Program-made: the position numbers and the translations under genes
The notes under the pieces: model-generated
What the model was told of the DNA's origin: nothing
Seen by the model: only the letters and a program-made list of their open reading frames with translations
Databases searched by the model: none
Source: Sedimenticola hydrogenitrophicus
GTDB lineage: Bacteria > Pseudomonadota > Gammaproteobacteria > Chromatiales > Chromatiaceae
Direction: 5' to 3'
DNA length: 64,000 bases
Assembly: GCF_025175675.1 (NCBI RefSeq)
Contig: NZ_JANIOA010000012.1
Span: forward strand, 49,149-113,148
Part shown: positions 53,378 to 61,330 of the stretch, piece after piece
Layout: the number at the start of each line of letters is the position of its first letter
Position numbering within the stretch: the first letter of the stretch is position 1

Positions 53378-54340
53378 ATGCATATCCACTCGCTCGAACA
53401 GTGGCGCCACGGCCACAACTTCAATATCGATACCTCGGAAGGGGAACGCCGCACCCGGTTGGTGGTGCTGCTGACGGCGGTCATGATGGTGGTGGAGATC
53501 GCCGCCGGTTACCTGTTCGGCTCCATGGCCCTGCTGGCGGACGGCTGGCATATGGGCACCCATGTGGCGGCGCTGGCCATCTCGCTGTTCGCCTACCGCT
53601 ATGCCCGGCTGAATGTGGACAACCCGCGTTTCAGTTTCGGCACCGGCAAGGTCACCGCGCTGGGCGGTTTCGCCAGCGCCATTACCCTGGCGATGGTGGC
53701 CTTGCTGATGGGGGTGGAGTCGGTCGAGCGCCTGGTCGCACCCCAGACCATCCACTTTGACCAGGCGATCCTGGTGGCGGTGCTGGGGCTGGCCGTCAAT
53801 CTGCTCAGCGCCTGGTTGTTGCATGGCGGCTCGGTCGCGCACCACCACCACCACCATGATGACCAGCCCCACGGGCACCATCATCACCACGACCAGAATC
53901 TGCGCGCCGCCTATCTGCATGTCATTGCCGATGCCCTTACCTCGGTGCTGGCCATCATTGCCCTGATTGCCGGCAAGTATTTTGACTGGATCTGGATGGA
54001 TGCCCTGATGGGCATAGTCGGTGCCGTGCTGATCACCCGCTGGAGTGTCGGCCTGCTGCAGGAGACCAGTGGCGTGCTGCTCGATTCGGTGCCCAGTGAG
54101 GAGCTGGGCCGACGCATCACCGAGGCGATCGAGGAGGATTCGGACAACCGCATTGTCGATCTGCATATCTGGCAGCTGGGGCCGAAGAGCTTTGGCGTCA
54201 TCATCTCCCTGGTGACCCATGAACCCAGGGATCCCGAGCACTATAAGGCGCTGATCCGGCATATCCGCACGCTGGGGCATGTCACCATCGAGGTGACCGG
54301 CTGCGAGGGCGAGCGCTGCGCCATGCCGCCGCGGCGCTAA
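53378..54340 (+). CDS. Cation diffusion facilitator (DmeF/CzcD-type metal exporter)
   Basis: 320 residues (start MHIHSLEQWRHGHNFN). Six predicted helices; the first metal site is SMALLADGWHMGTHVAA, and the matching His-Asp pair of helix 5 is HVIADALTSVLAIIALIAG. A His-rich cytoplasmic loop (about 150-175, HHHHHHDDQPHGHHHHH) precedes it and is longer than usual. The C-terminal domain follows (LLDSVPSEELGRRITEAIEED). Exports divalent metals such as Co, Ni or Zn in exchange for protons; the GHNF-type N-terminus suits DmeF. Monocistronic apart from a small gene after it. Confidence 0.9.
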   Translation: MHIHSLEQWRHGHNFNIDTSEGERRTRLVVLLTAVMMVVEIAAGYLFGSMALLADGWHMGTHVAALAISLFAYRYARLNVDNPRFSFGTGKVTALGGFASAITLAMVALLMGVESVERLVAPQTIHFDQAILVAVLGLAVNLLSAWLLHGGSVAHHHHHHDDQPHGHHHHHDQNLRAAYLHVIADALTSVLAIIALIAGKYFDWIWMDALMGIVGAVLITRWSVGLLQETSGVLLDSVPSEELGRRITEAIEEDSDNRIVDLHIWQLGPKSFGVIISLVTHEPRDPEHYKALIRHIRTLGHVTIEVTGCEGERCAMPPRR

Positions 54341-54364
54341 TCGCGAGTGCAACACTGGGACTCA

Positions 54365-54640
54365 ATGCAATCTCCTGTTGACAAATTGCTGAAGAAACAC
54401 CGCGAGCTGGTCCAGTCAGATGGCCGCATGGTGGCGTCCCACGTGCAACGGGAACAGGGTGAGTGGATCATCAATACCCTGATGATCGCAGGGCAGTCGG
54501 TGCCATTCATCTATAAACGCAGACGACGCTACAAATCATTGCAGGGGCAGCGCGTCAACATCACCTACTACCCGACCGTGGATGCGGTGGCCGGGATCGA
54601 ATTTGAGGTGATGAAGGTGGTGCGAATCCGGGTGGCCTGA
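54365..54640 (+). CDS. Small conserved hypothetical protein
   Basis: 91 residues from the ATG at 54365 (GTG at 54347 is possible). The sequence is basic and beta-rich: HRELVQSDGRMVASHVQREQ, EWIINTLMIAGQSVPFIYKRRRRYKSL and VNITYYPTVDAVAGIEFEVMKVVRIRVA. No signal or membrane helix. I recognise no family. It starts 24 bases after the metal exporter gene and is likely co-transcribed. Confidence 0.6.
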   Translation: MQSPVDKLLKKHRELVQSDGRMVASHVQREQGEWIINTLMIAGQSVPFIYKRRRRYKSLQGQRVNITYYPTVDAVAGIEFEVMKVVRIRVA

Positions 54641-54718
54641 GTCGGCACGGCCGCGCGGGCTGTTCATCGGCCGCCCGAGCGGTTACGCTTCAAGGATTAA
54701 CGGTTACATGTGAAATCA

Positions 54719-55513
54719 ATGGACAACGAGAGCAAAACCTATCTCACCCTGAACGGGACGCGACTGGAATGCCAGTGGTTTGGCCAACCCGACGGGGACC
54801 GGCCGGTGCTGGTACTGCTGCATGAGGGGCTGGGCTGTGTCGACATGTGGCGGGATTTTCCCCGCCGGCTGGCGCAGCAGACCGGGCTTGCCGTGTTCGT
54901 CTACAGCCGCCAGGGCTATGGCGGTTCCGATCCGTTCGCGCATCCGCTGGATGTCGATTTCATGCACCGGGAGGGGATGGATATCCTGCCCGCGGTGCTG
55001 GATGCGGCGGGGATCGGCCAGGCCTTCCTGGTCGGCCACAGCGACGGCGCCTCCATCTCCCTGATTTATGCCGGCGAGCGCACCGACCCGCGCGACCCGC
55101 GTATACTGGGGCTGGTGCTGCTGGCTCCTCATCTGTTCGTCGAGGAGGAGACCCTGCACGGTATTCGTCAGGCCAAGCAGGATTACGACAGCGGCAGCCT
55201 GGCCGAGCGGCTGCGTCGCTACCATTTGGATCACACCGAGAGCACTTTCCGTCACTGGTCGGGGATCTGGCTGGATCCCCGCTTCGAATCCTGGAATATC
55301 GAGGCCAGCCTGCCCGGTATTGAAGTGCCGCTGCTGGCGGTGATGGGGGAGGATGACCAGTACGGCACCCTGGCGCAGATACATACCCTGGCCGAGCGGC
55401 TGCCGCAATGGACCGAACTGGCCATTCTGAAGGATTGCGGCCACTCCCCCCATCTTGAACAGCCGGAGCGGACACTGGAGCTGGTTTGTGACTTTCTCGA
55501 AAAACAGCGCTGA
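54719..55513 (+). CDS. Alpha/beta hydrolase
   Basis: 264 residues from the ATG at 54719 (a GTG nine bases earlier is possible). Oxyanion region VLLHEGLGCVDMWRDF, nucleophile elbow GHSDGASISLIYA (Ser), acid likely Asp in VMGEDDQYG, and catalytic His in KDCGHSPHLEQPE. The glycine in YSRQGYGGSD matches the aryl/alkyl esterase and haloperoxidase-like group, but the substrate is unknown. It is followed by a repeat and a cytochrome gene and looks monocistronic. Confidence 0.88.
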   Translation: MDNESKTYLTLNGTRLECQWFGQPDGDRPVLVLLHEGLGCVDMWRDFPRRLAQQTGLAVFVYSRQGYGGSDPFAHPLDVDFMHREGMDILPAVLDAAGIGQAFLVGHSDGASISLIYAGERTDPRDPRILGLVLLAPHLFVEEETLHGIRQAKQDYDSGSLAERLRRYHLDHTESTFRHWSGIWLDPRFESWNIEASLPGIEVPLLAVMGEDDQYGTLAQIHTLAERLPQWTELAILKDCGHSPHLEQPERTLELVCDFLEKQR

Positions 55514-55585
55514 ACAGGGTGTTGCCCAGGTGACTCCGCCGGGAGGATTCCAGTTGAAAAAAACGATCGTTGCAAAAATCCACCT

Positions 55586-55634
55586 GTAGGAGGCCCGCCC
55601 CCGGGCCGAAATCGCGGCGGGGCGCCGCTCCTAC
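55586..55634. repeat. GTAGGAGGCCCG...CTCCTAC unit
   Basis: Complete copy of the unit at 45167-45213: GTAGGAGGCCCGCCCCCGGG and CGGGGCGCCGCTCCTAC. No flanking direct repeat. Confidence 0.85.
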
Positions 55635-55736
55635 AAGCGCGATTCTGAACTTCACCAGCGGAGCATTGCAGAAAGCCGTGCAACATGTCTGTATCATTCG
55701 ACAGATAACGGCTAAACCACTCATTGGGCATAATTA

Positions 55737-56066
55737 ATGCAACTATTGGCAAACTGCCGGGCCATCTTACTTGCAACGCCCCTGGTCCTGGCCGGTTGCA
55801 GCGCCGATGAACATGACCATCCCGATCTGGTCAGCGGTAAGCAACTCTATGAACATCACTGCGCGCCCTGCCACAAGGCGGATGGTTCGGGGATATTTCT
55901 GAAGGGGGCGCCGGCCAATCGGGAAACCGACCTCTCGGTCTGGCAGATTATCCACAAGGTGCAGCAGGGTACGGGTGAGAAGAGCGGCATGCCCAGTTTC
56001 GAGAAAATGCCGCAACAGGAGGCGGCGAAGATTGCCGTCTATCTGAAGCAGCTGGGCAAGGAGTAG
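55737..56066 (+). CDS. Class I c-type cytochrome, lipid-anchored
   Basis: 109 residues. A lipobox (LVLAGC at about 16-21) indicates a lipoprotein signal, so the mature protein is tethered at the membrane with its heme domain in the periplasm. One heme-binding motif, CAPCH, is at about 42-46, and the Met ligand is probably in SGMPSFEKMP. Small c-type cytochromes of this design transfer single electrons between respiratory complexes. The electron partner is not determined. A hairpin terminator follows. Confidence 0.88.
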   Translation: MQLLANCRAILLATPLVLAGCSADEHDHPDLVSGKQLYEHHCAPCHKADGSGIFLKGAPANRETDLSVWQIIHKVQQGTGEKSGMPSFEKMPQQEAAKIAVYLKQLGKE

Positions 56067-56076
56067 TCGAAAGACA

Positions 56077-56106
56077 ACAGGGCCCGGTCTGGCGACCGAG
56101 CCCTGT
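56077..56106. terminator. Shared hairpin between convergent cytochrome and heat-shock genes
   Basis: ACAGGGC...GCCCTGT stem with inner GGTC / GACC pairing and a small loop. It sits exactly between the two convergent stops, so it can serve both transcripts although the T-run is weak. Confidence 0.65.
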
Positions 56107-56115
56107 GTGGGTGGA

Positions 56116-56577
56116 TCAGGCCACCTCCACCTTGCTGTCGATGACATTGGAAGCGCGTTTCTGGATCTCGATCCGGCGCGGCTTCATCTCCTCCGGTATC
56201 TCCCTGACCAGTTTCACTTCGAGCATGCCGTCCTGAATGGTGGCACTCTCAACCCGAATGTGGTCCGCGAGCTGGAAATTGCGTTCAAAGCTGCGATTGG
56301 CGATACCGCGATGCAGGAAGGTCCGGTTGGACTGTGCTTCCTCGGCTTTCTGGCCGGAAACGTGCAGCATGTTCTGCCGGACTTCGATCTCCAGATCATC
56401 GGGGGTGAAACCGGCGACCGCCATGGTAATGGTGTAGTGATCCTCATCCATCAGCTCGATGTTGTAGGGCGGGTAACCGCCGCTGACGTTGGAGTTGTGG
56501 ATGGTCTCCAGGGTGTTGGCCAGCCGGTCAAAGCCGATGGCGCTGCGAAACAGGGGTGAAAGATCATAAGCTCTCAT
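56116..56577 (-). CDS. IbpA/Hsp20 small heat-shock protein
   Basis: 153 residues, an ATP-independent holdase. Start MRAYDLSPLFRSAIGFDRL matches the N-terminus of IbpA; the alpha-crystallin domain runs from YPPYNIELMDEDHYTITMAVAGF to VKLVREIPEEMKPRRIEI. The GAGGA ribosome site is eight bases before the ATG at 56577, which I prefer over ATGs at 56583 and 56598. It is preceded by a sigma-32-type promoter and a ROSE-like RNA hairpin that would hide the ribosome site at low temperature. Confidence 0.93.
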   Translation of the reverse strand: MRAYDLSPLFRSAIGFDRLANTLETIHNSNVSGGYPPYNIELMDEDHYTITMAVAGFTPDDLEIEVRQNMLHVSGQKAEEAQSNRTFLHRGIANRSFERNFQLADHIRVESATIQDGMLEVKLVREIPEEMKPRRIEIQKRASNVIDSKVEVA

Positions 56578-56581
56578 GGTC

Positions 56582-56605
56582 ATATCCTCATTTTTCAAGC
56601 GATAT
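56582..56605 (-). promoter_or_regulatory. ROSE-like RNA thermometer hairpin
   Basis: The ibpA leader ends with a hairpin AUAUCGCUU...UGAGGAUAU. AUAUC pairs with GAUAU, and after one unpaired G the bases CUU pair with the UGAG part of the ribosome site. UCGCU facing AGGA, with a bulged G, is the hallmark of ROSE elements, which melt on heat shock. Confidence 0.65.
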
Positions 56606-56672
56606 TTTCAAACAGGTGTGTTCGATTGAACCACACGATTTCGTGAATCCTTGCGGCATCCACTTGACTATG

Positions 56673-56701
56673 AGTTAGGGATGGTGCTTGGGGATTTCAA
56701 G
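56673..56701 (-). promoter_or_regulatory. Sigma-32 (RpoH) promoter of the small heat-shock gene
   Basis: On the minus strand CTTGAAA, then 14 bases, then CCCTAACT, against the E. coli consensus CTTGAAA-N(13-15)-CCCCATNT. The -35 is perfect and the -10 matches at 5 of 7 fixed positions. It is about 100 bases ahead of the start codon, leaving room for a leader of about 90 bases. Confidence 0.75.
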
Positions 56702-56769
56702 CGTCGTCATGGAGATTTTTTACCACCGGTTCCGGCTTTGAACCGGGTAGGCATTGATCCGCCGATTCG

Positions 56770-56847
56770 GTAGGGGCAACCCCCTGTGGTTGCCCGTATC
56801 GCCGTGGCGATTACGCGGTTCGGGCAGGCACGGGAGCCTGCCCCTGC
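56770..56847. repeat. GTAGGGGCAACC unit, third copy
   Basis: GTAGGGGCAACCCCCTGTGG at the left, GGGAGCCTGCCCCTGC at the right (final TAC changed to TGC). Same body as 9783-9858 and 45350-45424. Confidence 0.8.
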
Positions 56848-56917
56848 GAGTGGCCGGTTGACCGGTGGACACGGAATGCATACCGCACCATCACGTCGTG
56901 GGCACAACCATTGTTCC

Positions 56918-58021
56918 TCAATACCCAGCCAGCTCCAGATAGCCCCGGCCCACCGGGGTCTGCCCTTCGAACACCTCCACGGCGCCTTCCCAGTAGCGCA
57001 CGGTGTGGTCCATCTCCTGATCATCCAGCAACGGTTTGATCCGCAGGGTTCTGTCGCGGGATTTGATCCGCATTTCCCATTCGACCGGATAGCTTATGCC
57101 CGCGGGGTTCTGCCACCAGCGCAGGGGAGTGAGTTCAATGTCTTCCAGGTCCAGGCGACGGGTTGCGCCATCGGCCCCGGTCAGGCTGCCGGCGCTGTGG
57201 GGATCGTCCTTGCCGTCCCGGCCGCGCAGCCGGTAGAACATCAGATTGTCGCCGTCGTTTAGTTGCAGGGAGAACCAGTCCCAGCCGGACTGTTCCGGGG
57301 ACAGGGCACTGGTACCCCACTCCCGGTCGAGCCAGGAGTCGCCCTGTACCGCCACGGTCTCTCCATCCAGGCTGATCGTCCCGGCGGTGCGCAGGCGCGG
57401 ATAGGAGTAGTAATAGGATGCGTTGCCCGGTTCAGCGCTTTTCCGGCTCAGCCCCCGCTCACCCTGGAGTACCACCTCGACTCCGGGTTCGACAGCCAGC
57501 GTCAGGCTGAACGCCCGGGTTTTCAGATCCAGGTGCCAGGGGAACTTGCTACCTTCGGCGCGCAGTTGCCAATCCTCCGTCCAGACCCGAAACGGTGTGG
57601 TTGCTACGCCTGCCAGCCCGGGGCCCGCACGGGTCAATCGCTCCTCGGAAAGATGTCGCTTGCCATGGGCATCGGTGATGGCCACATGGGCCATCCAGAC
57701 CGGATTGCCTACCCAGCTGGAAGCGTTTTGAATGGTGTTGGGCGGTGTCAGGCCGAAACGGAAAAAGGTCACCTGATAGCCGAAGCGGCGCCCGTCCTTG
57801 CTCTGTAGATTACCGGTGAGATACCACCACTCGTTGCGATACTCGGGATGCCCGCCATGATCTTGCGGGAAACGGAAATCGCGCGGTTGGGTGGCGCGGG
57901 CGAATCCGGCCTGGTCCAGCGACGAGAGCAGATCGGTGGCCGAAAGCTCGGCCCCTGGCTTGGGCGGTTCCTGACAGGCCGTCAGCAGGAGCACAAGCAG
58001 CAGAAGCGCGAACCGTTTCAT
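56918..58021 (-). CDS. AttH/CrtC-like lipocalin-family lipoprotein
   Basis: 367 residues with a lipobox (LLLTAC) after a short signal. The two-lobed lipocalin fold reads FRFPQDHGGHPEYRNEWWYLTGNLQ at the start, WVGNPVWMAHVAITD, and VQGDSWLDREWGTS with SGWDWFSLQLNDGDNLMFYRLR in the second half. This is the carotenoid 1,2-hydratase/AttH superfamily. It is the third gene of an operon whose first two encode an ABC ATPase and an FtsX-type permease, like AttEFGH. No carotenoid genes are present, so a lipid or envelope role is more probable. Confidence 0.85.
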   Translation of the reverse strand: MKRFALLLLVLLLTACQEPPKPGAELSATDLLSSLDQAGFARATQPRDFRFPQDHGGHPEYRNEWWYLTGNLQSKDGRRFGYQVTFFRFGLTPPNTIQNASSWVGNPVWMAHVAITDAHGKRHLSEERLTRAGPGLAGVATTPFRVWTEDWQLRAEGSKFPWHLDLKTRAFSLTLAVEPGVEVVLQGERGLSRKSAEPGNASYYYSYPRLRTAGTISLDGETVAVQGDSWLDREWGTSALSPEQSGWDWFSLQLNDGDNLMFYRLRGRDGKDDPHSAGSLTGADGATRRLDLEDIELTPLRWWQNPAGISYPVEWEMRIKSRDRTLRIKPLLDDQEMDHTVRYWEGAVEVFEGQTPVGRGYLELAGY

Positions 58022-58022
58022 G

Positions 58023-60542
58023 CTACTCCTCCCGCAATGCCAGGGCGGGGCGGGTGCGCGCCATGCGCAGGCTGGGGTAGAGCCCGGCCAGCAGCGCCGC
58101 CACCAGGGCGAAACCGGTGGCCTCCAGCAGGATGGTCGGCGACAACTGGCTGGGCATGCTCCAGCCGAAGGCGCGCAGATTGATCACATGCACCAGGATC
58201 TCCGCCATCAGCCAGCCCAGCGGCATCGCCAGCAGCGCCGCCATCAGGCCCATCAGCAGGGTCTGCAGGCTGACCTGGCCCAGCAGCTGGCGCGGCGTCA
58301 GGCCGGTGGCGCGCAGGATTGCATGCTCCCTGGCCCGTTCCAGCTCCAGCGCCATCATGGCGCTGAGGATGCCGACAAAGGCCACCGCGATCACCAGCAG
58401 GCGCAGCACCCGGGTGATGGTGAAGGTGCGGTCGAAGATCTCCAGGGACTGTTCCAGGATCTCCCGGTTGGCGCGCACCCGCAGGGGCTGCTCCGCCTGG
58501 CCGGCCAGCTGCTTGATCCGGGTGAGCAACGGTCCGCTGGGTTGACCCGGTTGCAGGTAGACGCCCAGGGTGGTGATCTGCGCGTCGTGCCAGAGGGCGG
58601 CGTAGCGCTCCCTGGGCATCACCACCAGGCCCCGGTCCGAGCCGTAGTCGAAGAAGATGCCGCCGACGGTAAAGCTGACGACGCCATCCGGCGTCAGCAG
58701 CGGCAGCGGGTCACCGACCTGCAGCCGCTGGTGGTAGGCGTAGGGCTCGGAGATCAGCAGCAGATCGCCCGCGGCGAAGCGCGCCCAGAGATCGGGCAGG
58801 GTCCCGCCCTTGAAACGGAAGCCGCGATAGCTGCGGCTGGCCAGGCCGATGGCCAGCAGATGGACCGGACCGCGCTCGCTCTCCAGGGTAACGTGACGGC
58901 CACTGCTGATCTCCGCCACCCCCTCCAGTTGTTGGATCCGTGACGGCAGCCAGTCGGGCAGGGGGGCGGAGGCGCGTTGGGAGGCGCTGTGAGTCGCACT
59001 GACATAGATATCCCCCTGCACCGTCTGGGCCAGCCACTGGCCGACGGTGTCGCGGAAACTCTCCACCATGATGCCCATGCCGATGGTGGCGGCGATCGCC
59101 AGGGTCAGGGCGGCGATGGCCGGGCCGGTGCGGCTCAGGGTGGCGTCGATACCCCGGGAGGCGAGACGGCCGATGCTGCCGAAGGCACTTGCCAGCGGCC
59201 GCTGCAGCAGTCGCGAAAGCGGCGGCACCAGGCTCGGCACCAGCAGGCAGTAGCCCATGATGAAACAGAACAGGGCGGCAAATCCCAACAGCAGGCTGCG
59301 CTCGGAGCTCTGCACCAGCACCAGGCCGCCGCCCATGCCTGCCAGGCCGATCAGCAGCAGCCAAGGGAGGGCGCGGTGGCTGCGCCGTTCGATGACCGAG
59401 CGGCGGTTGACGCTCTGCGGGCTGGAGCGGGTCGCCTCCCAGGCCGGTACCGAGGCGGCGATCAGGGTGGTCAGCAGACCCAGGAGGGCGCCGGTCAGCA
59501 GGATCGGCGGCGCCAGGTCGAGCCGACTTACCGTGAGGGCGAAATAGAGGTCATTGATGGTGCGGGTCACCAGCCAGAGCAGCTCCCGGGCCAGCAGAAT
59601 ACCGGCGCCCATCCCCAGCAGGGTGCCGAGCAGACCGATGATCATCTGTTCGGCCAGGATGGCGCGGAACACCTCGCCCCGGGTGGCGCCCAGCAGGCGC
59701 ATGATGCCGAACTGGCGGCGACGTTGCAGTACCGAAAAGGTGGCGGTGTTGTAGATCAGGAAGCCGCCCACCAGCAGGGCCAACAGGCTCATGGCCGTCA
59801 GGTTGGTCTGGAACGCCTGGCTCATGCCGGCCATGGCGGCGGTGCGCTGCTCGGTCTCCACCAGTTGCACCCCCGGGGGCAACCAGCCCCGTAACCGGGC
59901 GGCCTGCGCCCCGTCCAGGGCGAGGTCGATCCGGTCCAGCGTGCCGTACTGTGTCAGCAGGGTCTGGGCCACTCCGATATCGGTCACCAGGACGCCGTCG
60001 AGGGCGGCCTGCGAACGGCCGCCGAACAGGGCCAGGATCTCCGTCTCCCGGGCACGCCCGGCGATATCCAGGGTGAGGCGGCTGCCCGCCTGCAGTCCCA
60101 GCCGCTGTGCGCTGTAGGCCGGGATCAGCAGGCCGTCGCGCCGGGTCAGCAATTGGTTCAGCACCGCGGGCGGGGTATCCAGGGTGAGATCCCGGAACGG
60201 CCGTTCCGCCAACGGATCGACCCCGAGCAGGGTCAGCTGCTCCTCGCCGATGCGCACCACCCCCTCCACCACCGGTGCGCTGGGCAGGTAGGGATGTTCC
60301 ATTCTCAGTCGGGTATAGAGCCGTTCCGGTATCCCGCCCGGACCGCCGATGATCTGATGGCTGACGCGGCCGGAGATCTGCTCCATGGTGAGTTCGAACG
60401 CCCGGCTGGCGCTCTGGTTGGCCAGTCCCACCGCCATCACCACCGCCACCCCCAGGGCGATGCCGAGTACCGAAAGGATGGCCTGCCAGGTGTGTCGCCG
60501 CTGGTGGCGGAGACCGGCCCGCCAAAGCCGTGAGCCTACCAC
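58023..60542 (-). CDS. FtsX-family ABC transporter permease (YbbP-like)
   Basis: 839 residues: N-terminal signal-anchor helix (IGLAVVMAVGLA near the start), a periplasmic MacB-PCD-like domain, helices 2-4 (LLALLVGGFLIYNTATFSVL and on), a central pair of helices, a second periplasmic domain and three C-terminal helices (ALVAALLAGLYPSLRMARTRPALALREE). The duplicated FtsX halves match the YbbP/AttFG type. Works with the overlapping ATPase gene (7-base overlap), and probably with the AttH-like lipoprotein one base downstream, in moving lipids or lipoproteins at the inner membrane. Confidence 0.9.
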   Translation of the reverse strand: MVGSRLWRAGLRHQRRHTWQAILSVLGIALGVAVVMAVGLANQSASRAFELTMEQISGRVSHQIIGGPGGIPERLYTRLRMEHPYLPSAPVVEGVVRIGEEQLTLLGVDPLAERPFRDLTLDTPPAVLNQLLTRRDGLLIPAYSAQRLGLQAGSRLTLDIAGRARETEILALFGGRSQAALDGVLVTDIGVAQTLLTQYGTLDRIDLALDGAQAARLRGWLPPGVQLVETEQRTAAMAGMSQAFQTNLTAMSLLALLVGGFLIYNTATFSVLQRRRQFGIMRLLGATRGEVFRAILAEQMIIGLLGTLLGMGAGILLARELLWLVTRTINDLYFALTVSRLDLAPPILLTGALLGLLTTLIAASVPAWEATRSSPQSVNRRSVIERRSHRALPWLLLIGLAGMGGGLVLVQSSERSLLLGFAALFCFIMGYCLLVPSLVPPLSRLLQRPLASAFGSIGRLASRGIDATLSRTGPAIAALTLAIAATIGMGIMVESFRDTVGQWLAQTVQGDIYVSATHSASQRASAPLPDWLPSRIQQLEGVAEISSGRHVTLESERGPVHLLAIGLASRSYRGFRFKGGTLPDLWARFAAGDLLLISEPYAYHQRLQVGDPLPLLTPDGVVSFTVGGIFFDYGSDRGLVVMPRERYAALWHDAQITTLGVYLQPGQPSGPLLTRIKQLAGQAEQPLRVRANREILEQSLEIFDRTFTITRVLRLLVIAVAFVGILSAMMALELERAREHAILRATGLTPRQLLGQVSLQTLLMGLMAALLAMPLGWLMAEILVHVINLRAFGWSMPSQLSPTILLEATGFALVAALLAGLYPSLRMARTRPALALREE

Positions 60543-61243
60543 TGGAGCTCTCCCTGTTCACTTAACACCCCGTCGCACAGGGTGAGGATACGGTCGGCCC
60601 GCCGAGCAACCTCCAGGCTGTGGGTGACGATCACCAGGGTGCGCTTGAGCTGTCGGGAGAGGCCAATCAGGATGCCGAGGATCTGCTCGCCGGTCTCGGC
60701 GTCGAGATTGCCGGTGGGCTCGTCGGCCAGCACCAGGGCGGGATTGTGAATCAGGGCGCGGGCGATGGCGATGCGCTGCTGTTCGCCGCCGGAGAGCTGG
60801 TCGGGGAAGGCGTTCCAGCGATCACCCAATCCCACGTCGGAGAGGATGAAGCCGACCAGGCGGCTGATCTCAGGTTCCCTGACGCCGTTGAGCTCCAATG
60901 GCAGACCCACGTTCTCGGCGACGGTCAGGGTGGGGATCAGGTTGAAGAACTGGTAGACAAAGCCTATGTGGCGGCGCCTCAGCAGCGTGCGGTCGCGTTC
61001 CGAGAGTGCATTGATGTCCTGGTCCAGCACCCGGATGCGTCCCGCTTGGGGGGTATCGATACCGGCCAGCATGTTCAGCAGGGTCGACTTGCCGGAGCCG
61101 CTTCTGCCCAGCAGGGCGAGACACTCATGCTCCGCCACTTGCAAGTCGATCCCATTGAGAATGGGCCGCCCACCGCCCCCTTCCTGGTAGCTGTGGAACA
61201 GTTGTTCGACGACGAGTAGCGGTTTGTTCTGCATATGCTTCAT
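60536..61243 (-). CDS. ABC transporter ATP-binding protein (LolD/YbbA-like)
   Basis: 235 residues. Walker A is LLGRSGSGKSTLLNMLAGI, the Q-loop RHIGFVYQFFNLIPTLTV, the signature LSGGEQQRIAIARALI and Walker B LVLADEPTGNLD. The D-loop and FFNLIPTLTV segment are typical of the LolD/MacB group that powers FtsX-type permeases without transport pores. First gene of the Att-like operon and divergent from the transaminase gene 87 bases away. The start could be the ATG at 61243 or 61234. Confidence 0.93.
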   Translation of the reverse strand: MKHMQNKPLLVVEQLFHSYQEGGGGRPILNGIDLQVAEHECLALLGRSGSGKSTLLNMLAGIDTPQAGRIRVLDQDINALSERDRTLLRRRHIGFVYQFFNLIPTLTVAENVGLPLELNGVREPEISRLVGFILSDVGLGDRWNAFPDQLSGGEQQRIAIARALIHNPALVLADEPTGNLDAETGEQILGILIGLSRQLKRTLVIVTHSLEVARRADRILTLCDGVLSEQGELQW

Positions 61244-61330
61244 AGGATAGGAAATCTGCGCCCGTTCAGCTATCGCCCGGCGCCACTATTTGGCACACTA
61301 GATCGCCATCTCCAACAGCCAATCCAGACC

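Larger units (their letters stand above)
56578..56917. other. 340-bp region: heat-shock leader, promoter and a repeat
   Basis: The first 125 bases carry the leader and promoter of the small heat-shock gene. A GTAGGGGCAACC unit (56770-56847) follows. The last 70 bases are unannotated and hold the 3' flank of the AttH-like gene. Confidence 0.8.

Noticed and set aside
53840..53895. Tandem CAC/CAT repeats that could look like a CRISPR or microsatellite
   Set aside because: They encode the His-rich loop of the metal exporter in frame.
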